Shown here one piece after another: positions 1 through 6,409 of a stretch of DNA of 6,409 nucleotides. A model generated the notes under the pieces. That model was not told the origin of the DNA. It did not search any database and saw only the letters and a list, made by a program, of their open reading frames with translations. Where the stretch lies: contig CAJBPC010000095.1 of the NCBI GenBank assembly GCA_903957405.1, positions 1-6,409 on the forward strand, in the 5' to 3' direction. How positions within the stretch are numbered: position 1 is the stretch's first letter; each line of letters begins with the position of its first letter. The stretch comes from an uncultured bacterium. Lineage in GTDB: Bacteria > Bacteroidota > Bacteroidia > Chitinophagales > Chitinophagaceae. Both the position numbers and the translations under genes were made by a program.

Positions 1-13
1 GATCTGTCCTTTT
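1..13 (-). promoter_or_regulatory. Possible ribosome binding site of a minus-strand gene beyond the window edge
   Basis: Read on the minus strand the last 13 bases of the window are AAAAGGACAGATC. The AAAAGGA core (13 to 7) resembles a Shine-Dalgarno site, with six bases left before the edge, so a start codon would fall just outside. It lies about 33 bases downstream of the gldB stop codon. In gliding Bacteroidota gldC commonly follows gldB, so gldC is the natural guess, but no coding sequence of it is visible here. Confidence 0.3.
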
Positions 14-46
14 CTGTTTCCTGGACTGTTGCAGCCCTGTCTGTAA

Positions 47-1090
47 CTATCTTGGTTTGTATTTGGAGCCACTAAGAATCGATCTGGCATCCATATTCAT
101 TAGGTCAGGGAGTGTGGTCTTCGGATTGCGTTCCATATAGGTACGGATGATCTGACGGCCGACGAAGAGGCTGATAAATCCAGGAGAGCCATCACCCAGT
201 TCGATTGTCTTGGGACCGTCACTCATGTACGTTTTGAATTTCAATGGATCAGTCTCGTAGATCACGTTGTTTTCCGTGAGGTGCTGCCAGATCAATCCTT
301 CGTTGTCTTCAGACCCTTTTAACTGGGTGGACGTATACCCGAACTTCAGGGTATCAGCGGTGAATGGCAAAAGTTTATCGAGCAGGTACATTCGCTTTCC
401 CCTGTCGACCATATGGTCGAGAAAGGTCCTGTAGTTGTCGAGTCCAGGATAGAGGTCGTCGATGATGTTCTTCATGCAGTTGACTGAAATATACTCCGGC
501 GTAAATCTGCGGGAGATATACATGGGATACATCAGCTGTCCTTCTCTGCTGGTATACAATGGCGATTCACTGCCCAAATGCAACTGCAGGCCCACCGCAA
601 GTCCATCAGCAGTGATAACATCTCCGTATCCACCGGTCATGCCTTCTGCATACGCATCCAAGGGGCCTATGAAGGTATAGATGCGTTTCGGCTGTTCGTA
701 TTTCGGGAAGTAATGTTGCAGGTATCGAAGTCCCTGACGGATCTCTTCTGCCGGTTTTGTGAAATCACGGTAGATCGCATCAGACATTTCCATGATGGGG
801 CGGTAGTCGGCCAGGAATGTTTTCAGTATCGTAGCCGTTAGATCGCCGGTATCATTTGGCGGGATGCCCAGGATCTGTTCGGCAAAGAGTGACGTAAATC
901 CGGGATGTTTTTGGGAAAGGCTGTAGAATGATTTCCGGATATCAGTCGTGTCCATTCCGAAAAAAGCTCTTTCGAATCGAATGATCTCCACTTCGATGTT
1001 TATGTTCGATACGTCAGGAGCATCAGTATTGGGACTGCAAGCCGTCAGCAGGAAGCTCATGGATACGATGGCCGATAAGGTACGGAACAT
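47..1090 (-). CDS. gldB: GldB-like gliding motility lipoprotein
   Basis: This 347-residue protein matches my recollection of the GldB lipoprotein family, an envelope component needed for gliding in Flavobacterium johnsoniae; its molecular activity is unknown to me. Residues 1-17 form a lipoprotein signal peptide ending in a lipobox LLTAC with Cys18 as the predicted lipid-attached residue, so the mature protein should be membrane-anchored on the periplasmic side. Family hallmarks are the segment PGFISLFVGRQIIRTYM (about 303-319) and the C-terminal SKYKPR (342-347), plus a GDVITADGLAVGLQLHLG stretch in the middle. Length is close to the family norm. The ATG at 1088-1090 sits directly before the signal peptide, so the start is secure even though no clear Shine-Dalgarno is seen. 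It is transcribed divergently from nadE, and a further minus-strand gene probably follows. GldB relatives also occur in Bacteroidota not known to glide, so motility is not proven. Confidence 0.88.
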   Translation of the reverse strand: MFRTLSAIVSMSFLLTACSPNTDAPDVSNINIEVEIIRFERAFFGMDTTDIRKSFYSLSQKHPGFTSLFAEQILGIPPNDTGDLTATILKTFLADYRPIMEMSDAIYRDFTKPAEEIRQGLRYLQHYFPKYEQPKRIYTFIGPLDAYAEGMTGGYGDVITADGLAVGLQLHLGSESPLYTSREGQLMYPMYISRRFTPEYISVNCMKNIIDDLYPGLDNYRTFLDHMVDRGKRMYLLDKLLPFTADTLKFGYTSTQLKGSEDNEGLIWQHLTENNVIYETDPLKFKTYMSDGPKTIELGDGSPGFISLFVGRQIIRTYMERNPKTTLPDLMNMDARSILSGSKYKPR

Positions 1091-1194
1091 GTGCAGGTTG
1101 GTTTAATGTGTAAATGTCACCAAAAGATCCCAATTGTGAATCGCTCAGGTATTGAATGTAACAATGCGACGTTTTCATCTCTATACTTCTCGAA

Positions 1195-1221
1195 TTGATT
1201 GCGGATCATACGCTGTATAAT
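1195..1221 (+). promoter_or_regulatory. Possible promoter for nadE (TTGATT, 15 bases, TATAAT)
   Basis: TTGATT (1195-1200) and a perfect TATAAT (1216-1221) are separated by 15 bases, placing a transcript start near 1228 and leaving a leader of about 20 bases before the ATG at 1247. The geometry fits, but the spacer is short for a classical sigma-70 promoter, and the main sigma factor of Bacteroidota prefers a TAnnTTTG type -7 element, which I do not see here. If real, it would exclude the upstream TTG at 1199 as a start, because that codon would lie before the transcript start. Confidence 0.3.
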
Positions 1222-1246
1222 CCGGCGGATTACCGAATTTCGACGC

Positions 1247-2977
1247 ATGAAAATCTACCTTGCTCAACAGAATTATCATATCGGTGACTTCGAGTCTAAC
1301 ACCCGACGCATCATCGAGGCGTTGAAGCGTGCTGAGGAGGAGGGGGCGGATCTTGCCGTCTTTACTGAGTTGAGTGTATGTGGCTATCCTCCGAGAGACT
1401 TTCTCGAATTCGAGGATTTCATCCTCCGATGCGAGGCTGCAGTCGATGAGATCAGGATGCATACCGCACATATTGGCGTCATCATTGGCGCCCCGGCCCG
1501 AAATCCCCGGCCACAGGGGAAGGATCTCTTCAACGCCGCATGGCTGTTGCATGAAAAGGAGGTCAAAGCCGTTGTATCTAAAACGCTTCTCCCCACTTAT
1601 GATGTCTTCGATGAATACAGATATTTTGAATCCGCATTCGAATGGAATGTGGTTCCATTTAAAGGGCATAGGATTGCGCTTACCATCTGTGAGGATCTAT
1701 GGAATCTAGGCGACAATCCACTGTACCGTATCTGTCCAATGGATGAACTGATGAAGCAGCAGCCTGATCTAATGATCAATATTTCCGCATCACCATTTGA
1801 CTATGACCATGACGAGGATCGGAAAGAGGTCGTGCGGCAGAATGTCTTCAAATATGGATTGCCGATGCTGTATTGCAATGCCGTTGGTTCGCAGACGGAG
1901 ATCGTGTTTGACGGCGGGAGCCTTGTCTATGACGATGCTGGCAGCCTGGTGAAGGAGCTGGGTTATTTCCGGGAGGATTACTGCATGGTCGACACAGATG
2001 CTTTGGTTTCAGGGACGAAGCAGCGAAGCGGTTCAAGCGCAAATGCGGCGGGTGATGCTTTACCCATGGAGAAGGACATGCGGGTGAACCGGATCGCAGA
2101 CCCAGAGAAGATCATACCATACCTGACATCTTCGCATAACATGGGTCAGGTGCATGCAGCCCTCATCATGGGTATACGTGATTATTTTCAGAAGATGGGA
2201 TTCCGGCAGGCCATCCTCGGTAGCAGCGGGGGGATCGATAGTGCCGTCACGCTGGCACTCGCCTGTGAGTCTCTCGGTCCGGAGAATGTAAGGGCCATCC
2301 TGATGCCTTCGACATTCTCTACCGGTCATTCTGTGGAGGATGCCCTACAGCTCAGTAGGAACCTCGCGAATCCACATGACATCATTCCCATCAAAGGGGT
2401 GTATGAAAGTTTCCTGGAGAGCCTTTCTCCGATCTTCGGAGACTCACCCTTCGGCATAGCCGAAGAGAATCTTCAGAGCAGAACCCGGGGCAACCTGCTC
2501 ATGGCCATTGCCAATAAATTCGGATACATTCTCCTTAACACATCCAATAAAAGTGAACTGGCAACGGGTTATGGAACCCTGTACGGGGATATGGCCGGTG
2601 GTTTGAGTGTGTTGGGTGATGTGTACAAGATGCAGGTATATGCATTGGCAAAATATATCAACCGAGAGCGGGAGATCATCCCTGAGAATATCATCACCAA
2701 GGCACCATCGGCTGAACTTCGCCCTAATCAGAAAGACAGCGACAGCCTTCCTGAATATGATGTGCTTGACAAAGTGCTTTTTCAGTACATAGAGAAGCGG
2801 CAGGGCCCGCGCGAGATCATCGCCATGGGTATTGATGAGGCACTGGTGCGCCGCATCCTTCGAATGGTCAATGCGAATGAATACAAACGCAATCAGTTCT
2901 GTCCGATCATCCGCGTCAGCAGCAAGGCTTTCGGTGTCGGCAGGCGTATGCCCATCGTAGGTAAATACCTTGTGTGA
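1247..2977 (+). CDS. nadE: Glutamine-dependent NAD+ synthetase
   Basis: This cytosolic enzyme makes NAD+ from nicotinic acid adenine dinucleotide, ATP and glutamine, the last step of NAD synthesis. From the ATG at 1247 it has 576 residues, typical of the two-domain form. Residues 1 to about 270 are a nitrilase-type glutaminase domain with the catalytic triad visible as Glu41 (FTELSVCGYP), Lys112 (SKTLLPTYDVFDEYRYF) and Cys148 (ICEDLW). A variable, Ser/Gly/Ala-rich linker follows. The synthetase domain (about 300-576) carries the pyrophosphate-binding loop SGGIDSA (327-333) and the NTSNKSELATGYGTLYGD motif. Both active sites look intact. The frame stays open upstream to a TTG at 1199, adding 16 basic residues, but family members begin at the MKIYLAQ beta strand, so the ATG is preferred. 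It is divergent from gldB and lies 128 bases before moxR, on the same strand as the bat cluster; I cannot tell whether they share a transcript. Confidence 0.95.
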   Translation: MKIYLAQQNYHIGDFESNTRRIIEALKRAEEEGADLAVFTELSVCGYPPRDFLEFEDFILRCEAAVDEIRMHTAHIGVIIGAPARNPRPQGKDLFNAAWLLHEKEVKAVVSKTLLPTYDVFDEYRYFESAFEWNVVPFKGHRIALTICEDLWNLGDNPLYRICPMDELMKQQPDLMINISASPFDYDHDEDRKEVVRQNVFKYGLPMLYCNAVGSQTEIVFDGGSLVYDDAGSLVKELGYFREDYCMVDTDALVSGTKQRSGSSANAAGDALPMEKDMRVNRIADPEKIIPYLTSSHNMGQVHAALIMGIRDYFQKMGFRQAILGSSGGIDSAVTLALACESLGPENVRAILMPSTFSTGHSVEDALQLSRNLANPHDIIPIKGVYESFLESLSPIFGDSPFGIAEENLQSRTRGNLLMAIANKFGYILLNTSNKSELATGYGTLYGDMAGGLSVLGDVYKMQVYALAKYINREREIIPENIITKAPSAELRPNQKDSDSLPEYDVLDKVLFQYIEKRQGPREIIAMGIDEALVRRILRMVNANEYKRNQFCPIIRVSSKAFGVGRRMPIVGKYLV

Positions 2978-3105
2978 ATGAAGATATGAGATCAGACAGC
3001 GTTGATTTTTCGTAGCCCTTTTTTCACGTATTGCTAACGTCTGTCACCGAATTTGGCAGAATCATTGCAGTGAGATCGTCAGCCCATCAAACAATAGCAC
3101 AGATC

Positions 3106-4107
3106 ATGTCGCAAACAGCAGAAGATATCAGGCAACTGAATGAAAGGATCGCCTCCGCCGCGGTATTCGTGGATCAACTTGAGGAGGAAATCGGAAAGGT
3201 CATCATGGGTCAAAAGCATATGGTGTCGCGTCTGTTGACGGGATTGCTCAGCAATGGTCATGTGCTTCTTGAAGGGGTGCCCGGACTTGCCAAAACACTC
3301 GCCATCAAGTCGATGGCGCAGGCCGTTTTCGGAAAATTCAGCCGCATCCAGTTCACGCCGGACCTGCTGCCGGCCGACCTGCTAGGCACGATGATCTACA
3401 ATCCGCAGACACATGAGTTCGTGGTGAGGAAAGGTCCCGTATTCGCCAATTTCATTTTGGCGGATGAGATAAACAGGGCCCCTGCAAAAGTGCAGAGCGC
3501 CCTCCTCGAAGCCATGCAGGAAAAACAGGTGACCATTGGCGATACCACCTACCCCCTCGAAGAGCCTTTTCTGGTGTTGGCGACACAAAATCCTCTCGAC
3601 CAGGAGGGTACTTATCCACTGCCGGAAGCTCAGCTCGACAGATTCATGCTCAAGGTGACGATCGATTATCCTTCCAGGGAAGAGGAGAAACAGATCATTC
3701 GTCAGAATGTCGAAGGGGCACAGATGCCAGCCGTTCGTCAGGTAGCGGACATACGACAGATCCTTGATGCCAGGACACTTGTAAGGGAGGTGTACATGGA
3801 CGAGAGGATCGAGAATTACATTGTGGACCTCGTTTTCGCTACGCGTGACCCTTCGAGATACAAACTCAATCAGCTTCGACCGTTGATTTCCTACGGGGCT
3901 TCGCCAAGAGCCAGCATCAACCTTGCATTGGCAGCCAAGGCGGGGGCTTTCTTGCAGAAACGCGGGTTCGTCATTCCCGAGGATGTGCGCAATATCGTGC
4001 CGGATGTGATGCGTCACCGCATCGGCCTTACTTATGAAGCCGAAGCGGAGAACATCACGGTCGACAAAATCATCGGACAGATCATGTCGACTGTCCAGGT
4101 CCCTTGA
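3106..4107 (+). CDS. moxR: MoxR-family AAA+ ATPase of the bat cluster
   Basis: A 333-residue cytosolic AAA+ ATPase of the MoxR group, thought to act as a chaperone-like remodeller on proteins with VWA domains. The motifs are complete: Walker A GVPGLAKT (57-64), Walker B FILADEINRAP with Asp120-Glu121, sensor 1 LATQNP with Asn162, the EGTYPLPEAQLDRF segment (167-180) with Arg179 as a candidate arginine finger, and sensor 2 GASPRAS with Arg268 in the C-terminal lid. The N-terminal 30 residues are helical and charged, as is usual. The frame is open back to a TTG at 3031, but the resulting 25 extra residues are not family-like, and the ATG at 3106 gives the normal family length. It is the first gene of the cluster; the DUF58 gene follows after 33 bases. 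The DUF58 protein and BatA, which have VWA-type metal sites, are the expected partners. The symbol is a family name, not proof of a specific substrate. Confidence 0.95.
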   Translation: MSQTAEDIRQLNERIASAAVFVDQLEEEIGKVIMGQKHMVSRLLTGLLSNGHVLLEGVPGLAKTLAIKSMAQAVFGKFSRIQFTPDLLPADLLGTMIYNPQTHEFVVRKGPVFANFILADEINRAPAKVQSALLEAMQEKQVTIGDTTYPLEEPFLVLATQNPLDQEGTYPLPEAQLDRFMLKVTIDYPSREEEKQIIRQNVEGAQMPAVRQVADIRQILDARTLVREVYMDERIENYIVDLVFATRDPSRYKLNQLRPLISYGASPRASINLALAAKAGAFLQKRGFVIPEDVRNIVPDVMRHRIGLTYEAEAENITVDKIIGQIMSTVQVP

Positions 4108-4140
4108 ATCGATAACGGCAACCAATAAACGAAAACTACA

Positions 4141-5010
4141 TTGTTGACCACTGAAGAGATCATCCGAAACGTACGGGAGCTGGAGATCCGGAGCAGGAGG
4201 CTGGCATCGCATATTTTCTCGGGGGAATACCACAGTGCCTTCAAGGGCCGCGGCATGCTGTTCAAGGAAGTGCGCGAATACCAGCCGGGTGATGATACAC
4301 GCTTCATCGATTGGAATGTTTCCGCACGTTTCGGCCATCCTTACAGCAAGGTTTTCGAGGAGGAACGGGAGCTGACGGTGATGCTTATGGTGGATATCAG
4401 TGCGAGTGGTCTGTTCGGGACGCTGATTCGCAGAAAGAAGGATCTCATCACGGAGATCTGCGCGTTGCTTGCGTTCGCTGCAATCAACAATAATGACAAG
4501 GTCGGCGCGATATTTTTCAGCGACCGGGTGGAATGGCATATCCCTCCAAAGAAAGGCAGGGACCATGTACTCTGCATAGTTCGTGAATTATTGACGGTCG
4601 AGCCTGAAAGAAAAGGGACAAACCTCTCGGATGCACTGCGATTTTTCCAAAACACAACCCGACAAAAAAGCATCGCTTTCATACTGAGTGATTTCATCGT
4701 TGGTGACTATGAGGATGCGCTCCGGATCTCCGCCAAAAAACACGATGTCACCGGTATTAAGGTCTATGACCGAATGGATATGCAACTGCCTGATATAGGC
4801 CTCATGCATGTGGAGGATTCGGAGACGGGTGAAGTGCGCCTCGTCGATACGGGTGATGCGATGCTGCGGCAGCAGTATGCGGAACGATTCCTCTCCGAGG
4901 ACGCGGCATGCAAAAGCGTCTTCCTGAAATCCGGCGCAGACCTGCTGCATATGCGGACAGATGAAGACCATGTGAGGATTCTGAAACGTTTTTTCAAGGG
5001 TCGGACATAA
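4141..5010 (+). CDS. DUF58 protein with VWA-type metal site
   Basis: A 289-residue soluble protein of the DUF58 family, the usual genetic partner of MoxR ATPases. The family signature runs through residues 34-79: FKGRGMLFKEVREYQPGDD, then IDWNVSARFGHPYSKVFEEEREL. The fold is VWA-like and the metal-site residues are visible: Asp85-x-Ser87-x-Ser89 (DISAS), Thr160 (KGTNLSDAL) and Asp184 (ILSDF). No signal peptide or membrane segment is seen, so it should be cytosolic. The start is not ATG: the reading frame opens after a stop at 4126-4128, contains no ATG before the conserved core, and offers tandem TTG codons at 4141 and 4144. The first gives MLTTEEIIRNV, in register with the N-terminal helix typical of homologs. 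It lies 33 bases after moxR and 9 bases before the next gene, so it is almost certainly cotranscribed. Its biochemical activity is not established; a metal-dependent protein-binding role alongside MoxR is inference. Confidence 0.92.
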   Translation: MLTTEEIIRNVRELEIRSRRLASHIFSGEYHSAFKGRGMLFKEVREYQPGDDTRFIDWNVSARFGHPYSKVFEEERELTVMLMVDISASGLFGTLIRRKKDLITEICALLAFAAINNNDKVGAIFFSDRVEWHIPPKKGRDHVLCIVRELLTVEPERKGTNLSDALRFFQNTTRQKSIAFILSDFIVGDYEDALRISAKKHDVTGIKVYDRMDMQLPDIGLMHVEDSETGEVRLVDTGDAMLRQQYAERFLSEDAACKSVFLKSGADLLHMRTDEDHVRILKRFFKGRT

Positions 5011-5019
5011 ATACTAATC

Positions 5020-6045
5020 ATGCGTGCGCTCAAAAAGCGGTTTTTGTATTTTTCCTTCACGATCAGCATCTCGGCCGCTGTTTCGTTTTCCAGCCATGCA
5101 CAAACCGCTGCGGGTTATGGTTTTCGCACAATGGTCGACAAGACCCGCATCCTGATCGGTGAGCCGTTCACGCTCACGTTCGTCACAAGTTCCGGAGTTG
5201 GCGAGGCTATTCCATCCCCACCTGCCTTGCCTGGTGGAGGGCATCACTTCGAGTTGCTGGAAGGCCTTCCGCCTGATACGCTTAGGAAGGAGGACATCCT
5301 CGAGGTATCGTATCGATATCGAATGACGAGTTTCGATTCTGGACATTGGGTCATTCCGTCTTTTAGAGTATCCATTGCCGGTAGTAAGCGAGTATCGATT
5401 TCAGACACGATCTGGATGGACGTCTCCATGCCTCCATTGACGGGAAATGACTACCATGACATCAAGGACATTGTCGAGGTCCAACCCGAAAGCAGTCGAT
5501 GGGGAAGGCATCTGATTTTTTTTTCCGTCATCCTGCTGGTCGCGGTCATCGCAGGCTTCATCTTGTATCTAAAGAAAAAACAAGTGGAAAGTCCTCGATC
5601 TGCTTCCGGGCATGATCCATTTGGTCAGGCAATGCATGACATTGATTTGTTGTTGCGCGATCTTGAAACAGGCGATAAGGATGCAGGAAAAGTGCATATG
5701 GCGCTTCATGAATTATTCCGGTCATACCTGGAGAAATCCTATGGGATGCCGGCGATGTCCGCCAGTACCACAGATCTCTTGATCATGTTAAGGGAATTGG
5801 TGGACAGGCCCGAGATTGCGGGACATTTCTCGCCAAAAGGAGTTCATCCAGACAGGCGGTCCGTGGATGTCATTTCCGCAGTGGCGGTTTTGCCCAAGGC
5901 AAATGACTTGTCCGCAGTGGCAGAATCCCTTCGTATGGCCGATGCCGTGAAATTTGCGAGATACAGGCCAGGTAAAGAGGATACGTTGCGTTCAATCGAT
6001 CGGGTAAGATCATTCATAGTGCGAGTACAAGAAAAAAGACAATGA
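5020..6045 (+). CDS. Single-pass membrane protein of the moxR-bat cluster (BatD-like topology)
   Basis: A 341-residue membrane protein that I recognise by position and architecture but cannot assign a function. Residues 1-27 are a signal peptide with a SHA cleavage motif before Gln28. Residues 28 to about 160 are predicted periplasmic and beta-rich, with a pattern (TRILIGEPFTLTF, then YRYRMTSFDSGHWVIPSF) like the Ig-type repeats of BatD proteins, ending in DIKDIVEVQPE. A membrane segment covers about 165-184, followed by KKK. The cytosolic tail (about 196-341) is helical with motifs LFRSYLEKSYGMPAMSASTTDLL and MADAVKFARYRP, resembling tails of small MoxR/VWA-cluster proteins annotated as DUF4381-like. 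A stretch of about 30 residues between these motifs (262-295) may be an insertion. The ATG at 5020 is 9 bases after the DUF58 stop, and the stop overlaps the batA start. It likely bridges the cytosolic machinery and the periplasm; this is inference. Confidence 0.85.
   Translation: MRALKKRFLYFSFTISISAAVSFSSHAQTAAGYGFRTMVDKTRILIGEPFTLTFVTSSGVGEAIPSPPALPGGGHHFELLEGLPPDTLRKEDILEVSYRYRMTSFDSGHWVIPSFRVSIAGSKRVSISDTIWMDVSMPPLTGNDYHDIKDIVEVQPESSRWGRHLIFFSVILLVAVIAGFILYLKKKQVESPRSASGHDPFGQAMHDIDLLLRDLETGDKDAGKVHMALHELFRSYLEKSYGMPAMSASTTDLLIMLRELVDRPEIAGHFSPKGVHPDRRSVDVISAVAVLPKANDLSAVAESLRMADAVKFARYRPGKEDTLRSIDRVRSFIVRVQEKRQ
6042..6045 (+). other. ATGA stop/start overlap joining the single-pass protein gene to batA
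   Basis: The batA start ATG (6042-6044) shares bases with the upstream TGA stop (6043-6045). No strong Shine-Dalgarno precedes it, though the upstream run gaaaaaagac (6031-6040) is purine-rich. Such an overlap usually means that ribosomes finishing the first gene re-initiate on the second, keeping the two membrane proteins in fixed proportion. Confidence 0.85.
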
Positions 6046-6409
6046 CATTGCTGATAAGATTCTTTCAGGAAGTCGAGTTCGCCCATCCTCAATGGCTGTT
6101 CCTGCTATTGGTCATACCGATCATGGCGGGTTGGTATGTCAGTCGCACCCGTTTGCAGTCACCCACCCTTTTGGTCTCCGCGTTGCATGGATTTGATGCC
6201 CCGATTTCGTGGAAGAGATCCCTGCGACATGTGCTGCCCGTCTTTAGGATTTTTGTCGTGGCTTCTCTCATCTTCGCTTTGGCAAGGCCTCAATCCCACC
6301 TTGACTTGCAACGGGCGGAGGGCGAGGGTATTGACATCATTCTTTGCTTAGACGTCAGTGGGAGCATGCTTGCTCAGGATTTCATGCCTAACAGGCTTGA
6401 AGCGGCGAA
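6042..6409 (+). CDS. batA: BatA, VWA-domain aerotolerance protein (5' part, cut by window edge)
   Basis: The first 122 codons of a BatA-type protein; the rest lies beyond the window (full-length members are about 330 residues). It starts FAHPQWLFLLLVIPIMAGW, the N-terminal membrane segment (about 18-34) typical of BatA/BatB, with a second hydrophobic segment at about 62-80 ending in ALARPQ. The VWA domain then begins with EGIDIILCLDVSGSMLAQDFMPNRLEAA, containing a complete metal-site motif Asp104-x-Ser106-x-Ser108. The VWA domain in such proteins faces the periplasm or cytosol depending on the model; the sequence here does not decide it. The ATG at 6042 overlaps the previous stop codon in an ATGA arrangement, indicating translational coupling. 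BatA belongs to the Bacteroides aerotolerance cluster, so batB, batC, batD and batE are expected downstream. BatB shares the architecture, but first position after the single-pass gene and the motif wording favour BatA. Confidence 0.88.
   Translation, partial: MTLLIRFFQEVEFAHPQWLFLLLVIPIMAGWYVSRTRLQSPTLLVSALHGFDAPISWKRSLRHVLPVFRIFVVASLIFALARPQSHLDLQRAEGEGIDIILCLDVSGSMLAQDFMPNRLEAA

Noticed and set aside
1151..1165. ATTG...CAAT inverted repeat in the gldB-nadE spacer as an operator
   Set aside because: Only four-base arms are symmetrical and the centre is not, which is easily explained by chance in an AT-rich spacer.
1199..1246. Upstream TTG start for nadE adding 16 residues
   Set aside because: The added residues (MRIIRCIIRRITEFRR) are not family-like, the ATG at 1247 begins at the first beta strand of the nitrilase fold, and the possible promoter would put the TTG outside the transcript.
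1181..1669. A 162-codon minus-strand open frame opposite the start of nadE
   Set aside because: It overlaps the confident glutaminase domain of NadE and shows no domain, signal or family resemblance; treated as a shadow frame.
3031..3105. Upstream TTG start for moxR adding 25 residues
   Set aside because: The ATG at 3106 gives the usual MoxR length and N-terminus; the extension has no family resemblance and probably is leader sequence.
2978..3105. Terminator or promoter between nadE and moxR
   Set aside because: T-rich runs are present (3005-3010 and 3019-3024) but I find no stable stem before them. An ATTG (3030-3033) and an AATTTG (3050-3055) hint at a Bacteroidota-type promoter, but the spacing is too short and the TA of the -7 element is missing.
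3382..4566. A 394-codon open frame on the minus strand, antisense to moxR and the DUF58 gene
   Set aside because: It lies wholly opposite two well-supported genes with intact family motifs, crosses their intergenic gap, and its translation is rich in His, Arg and Cys without recognisable domains, as expected for a codon-usage shadow.
6136..6351. A 71-codon plus-strand open frame near the window end
   Set aside because: It is out of frame with the batA sequence that covers the same bases and matches the BatA membrane segments and VWA motif.

Overview
The window looks like ordinary chromosome from a member of the Bacteroidota. The evidence is a GldB-type lipoprotein, a MoxR/Bat (Bacteroides aerotolerance) gene order, weak or absent Shine-Dalgarno sites at most starts, and roughly balanced base composition by eye. 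The sequence does not allow a call to genus. I saw no mobile element, CRISPR array, RNA gene or sign of recent transfer.

Layout: bases 47-1090 on the minus strand encode a GldB-like lipoprotein. The first 13 bases, read on the minus strand, look like a ribosome binding site for another minus-strand gene lying just outside the window. A divergent spacer of about 150 bases follows. From 1247 to 2977 on the plus strand lies a two-domain glutamine-dependent NAD+ synthetase (nadE). After a 128-base gap comes a tightly packed plus-strand cluster: a MoxR-family AAA+ ATPase (3106-4107), a DUF58 protein with a von Willebrand A-type metal site (4141-5010), a single-pass membrane protein with an exported N-terminal part and a cytosolic helical tail (5020-6045), and the first 122 codons of BatA (6042-6409), which runs off the window edge.

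How they work together: the last four genes form the start of the moxR-bat operon widespread in Bacteroidota. The likely arrangement, inferred from the families, is a cytosolic MoxR ATPase acting on VWA-fold partners (DUF58 soluble, BatA membrane-anchored), with the single-pass protein linking the cytosolic machinery to the periplasm. Its biochemical role is still poorly defined in general. NadE is housekeeping (last step of NAD synthesis) and GldB belongs to the envelope/gliding apparatus of the phylum. Nothing here is clearly a new system. The points most worth a second look are the uncharacterised single-pass bat-cluster protein, the non-ATG start of the DUF58 gene, and the translational overlap leading into batA.
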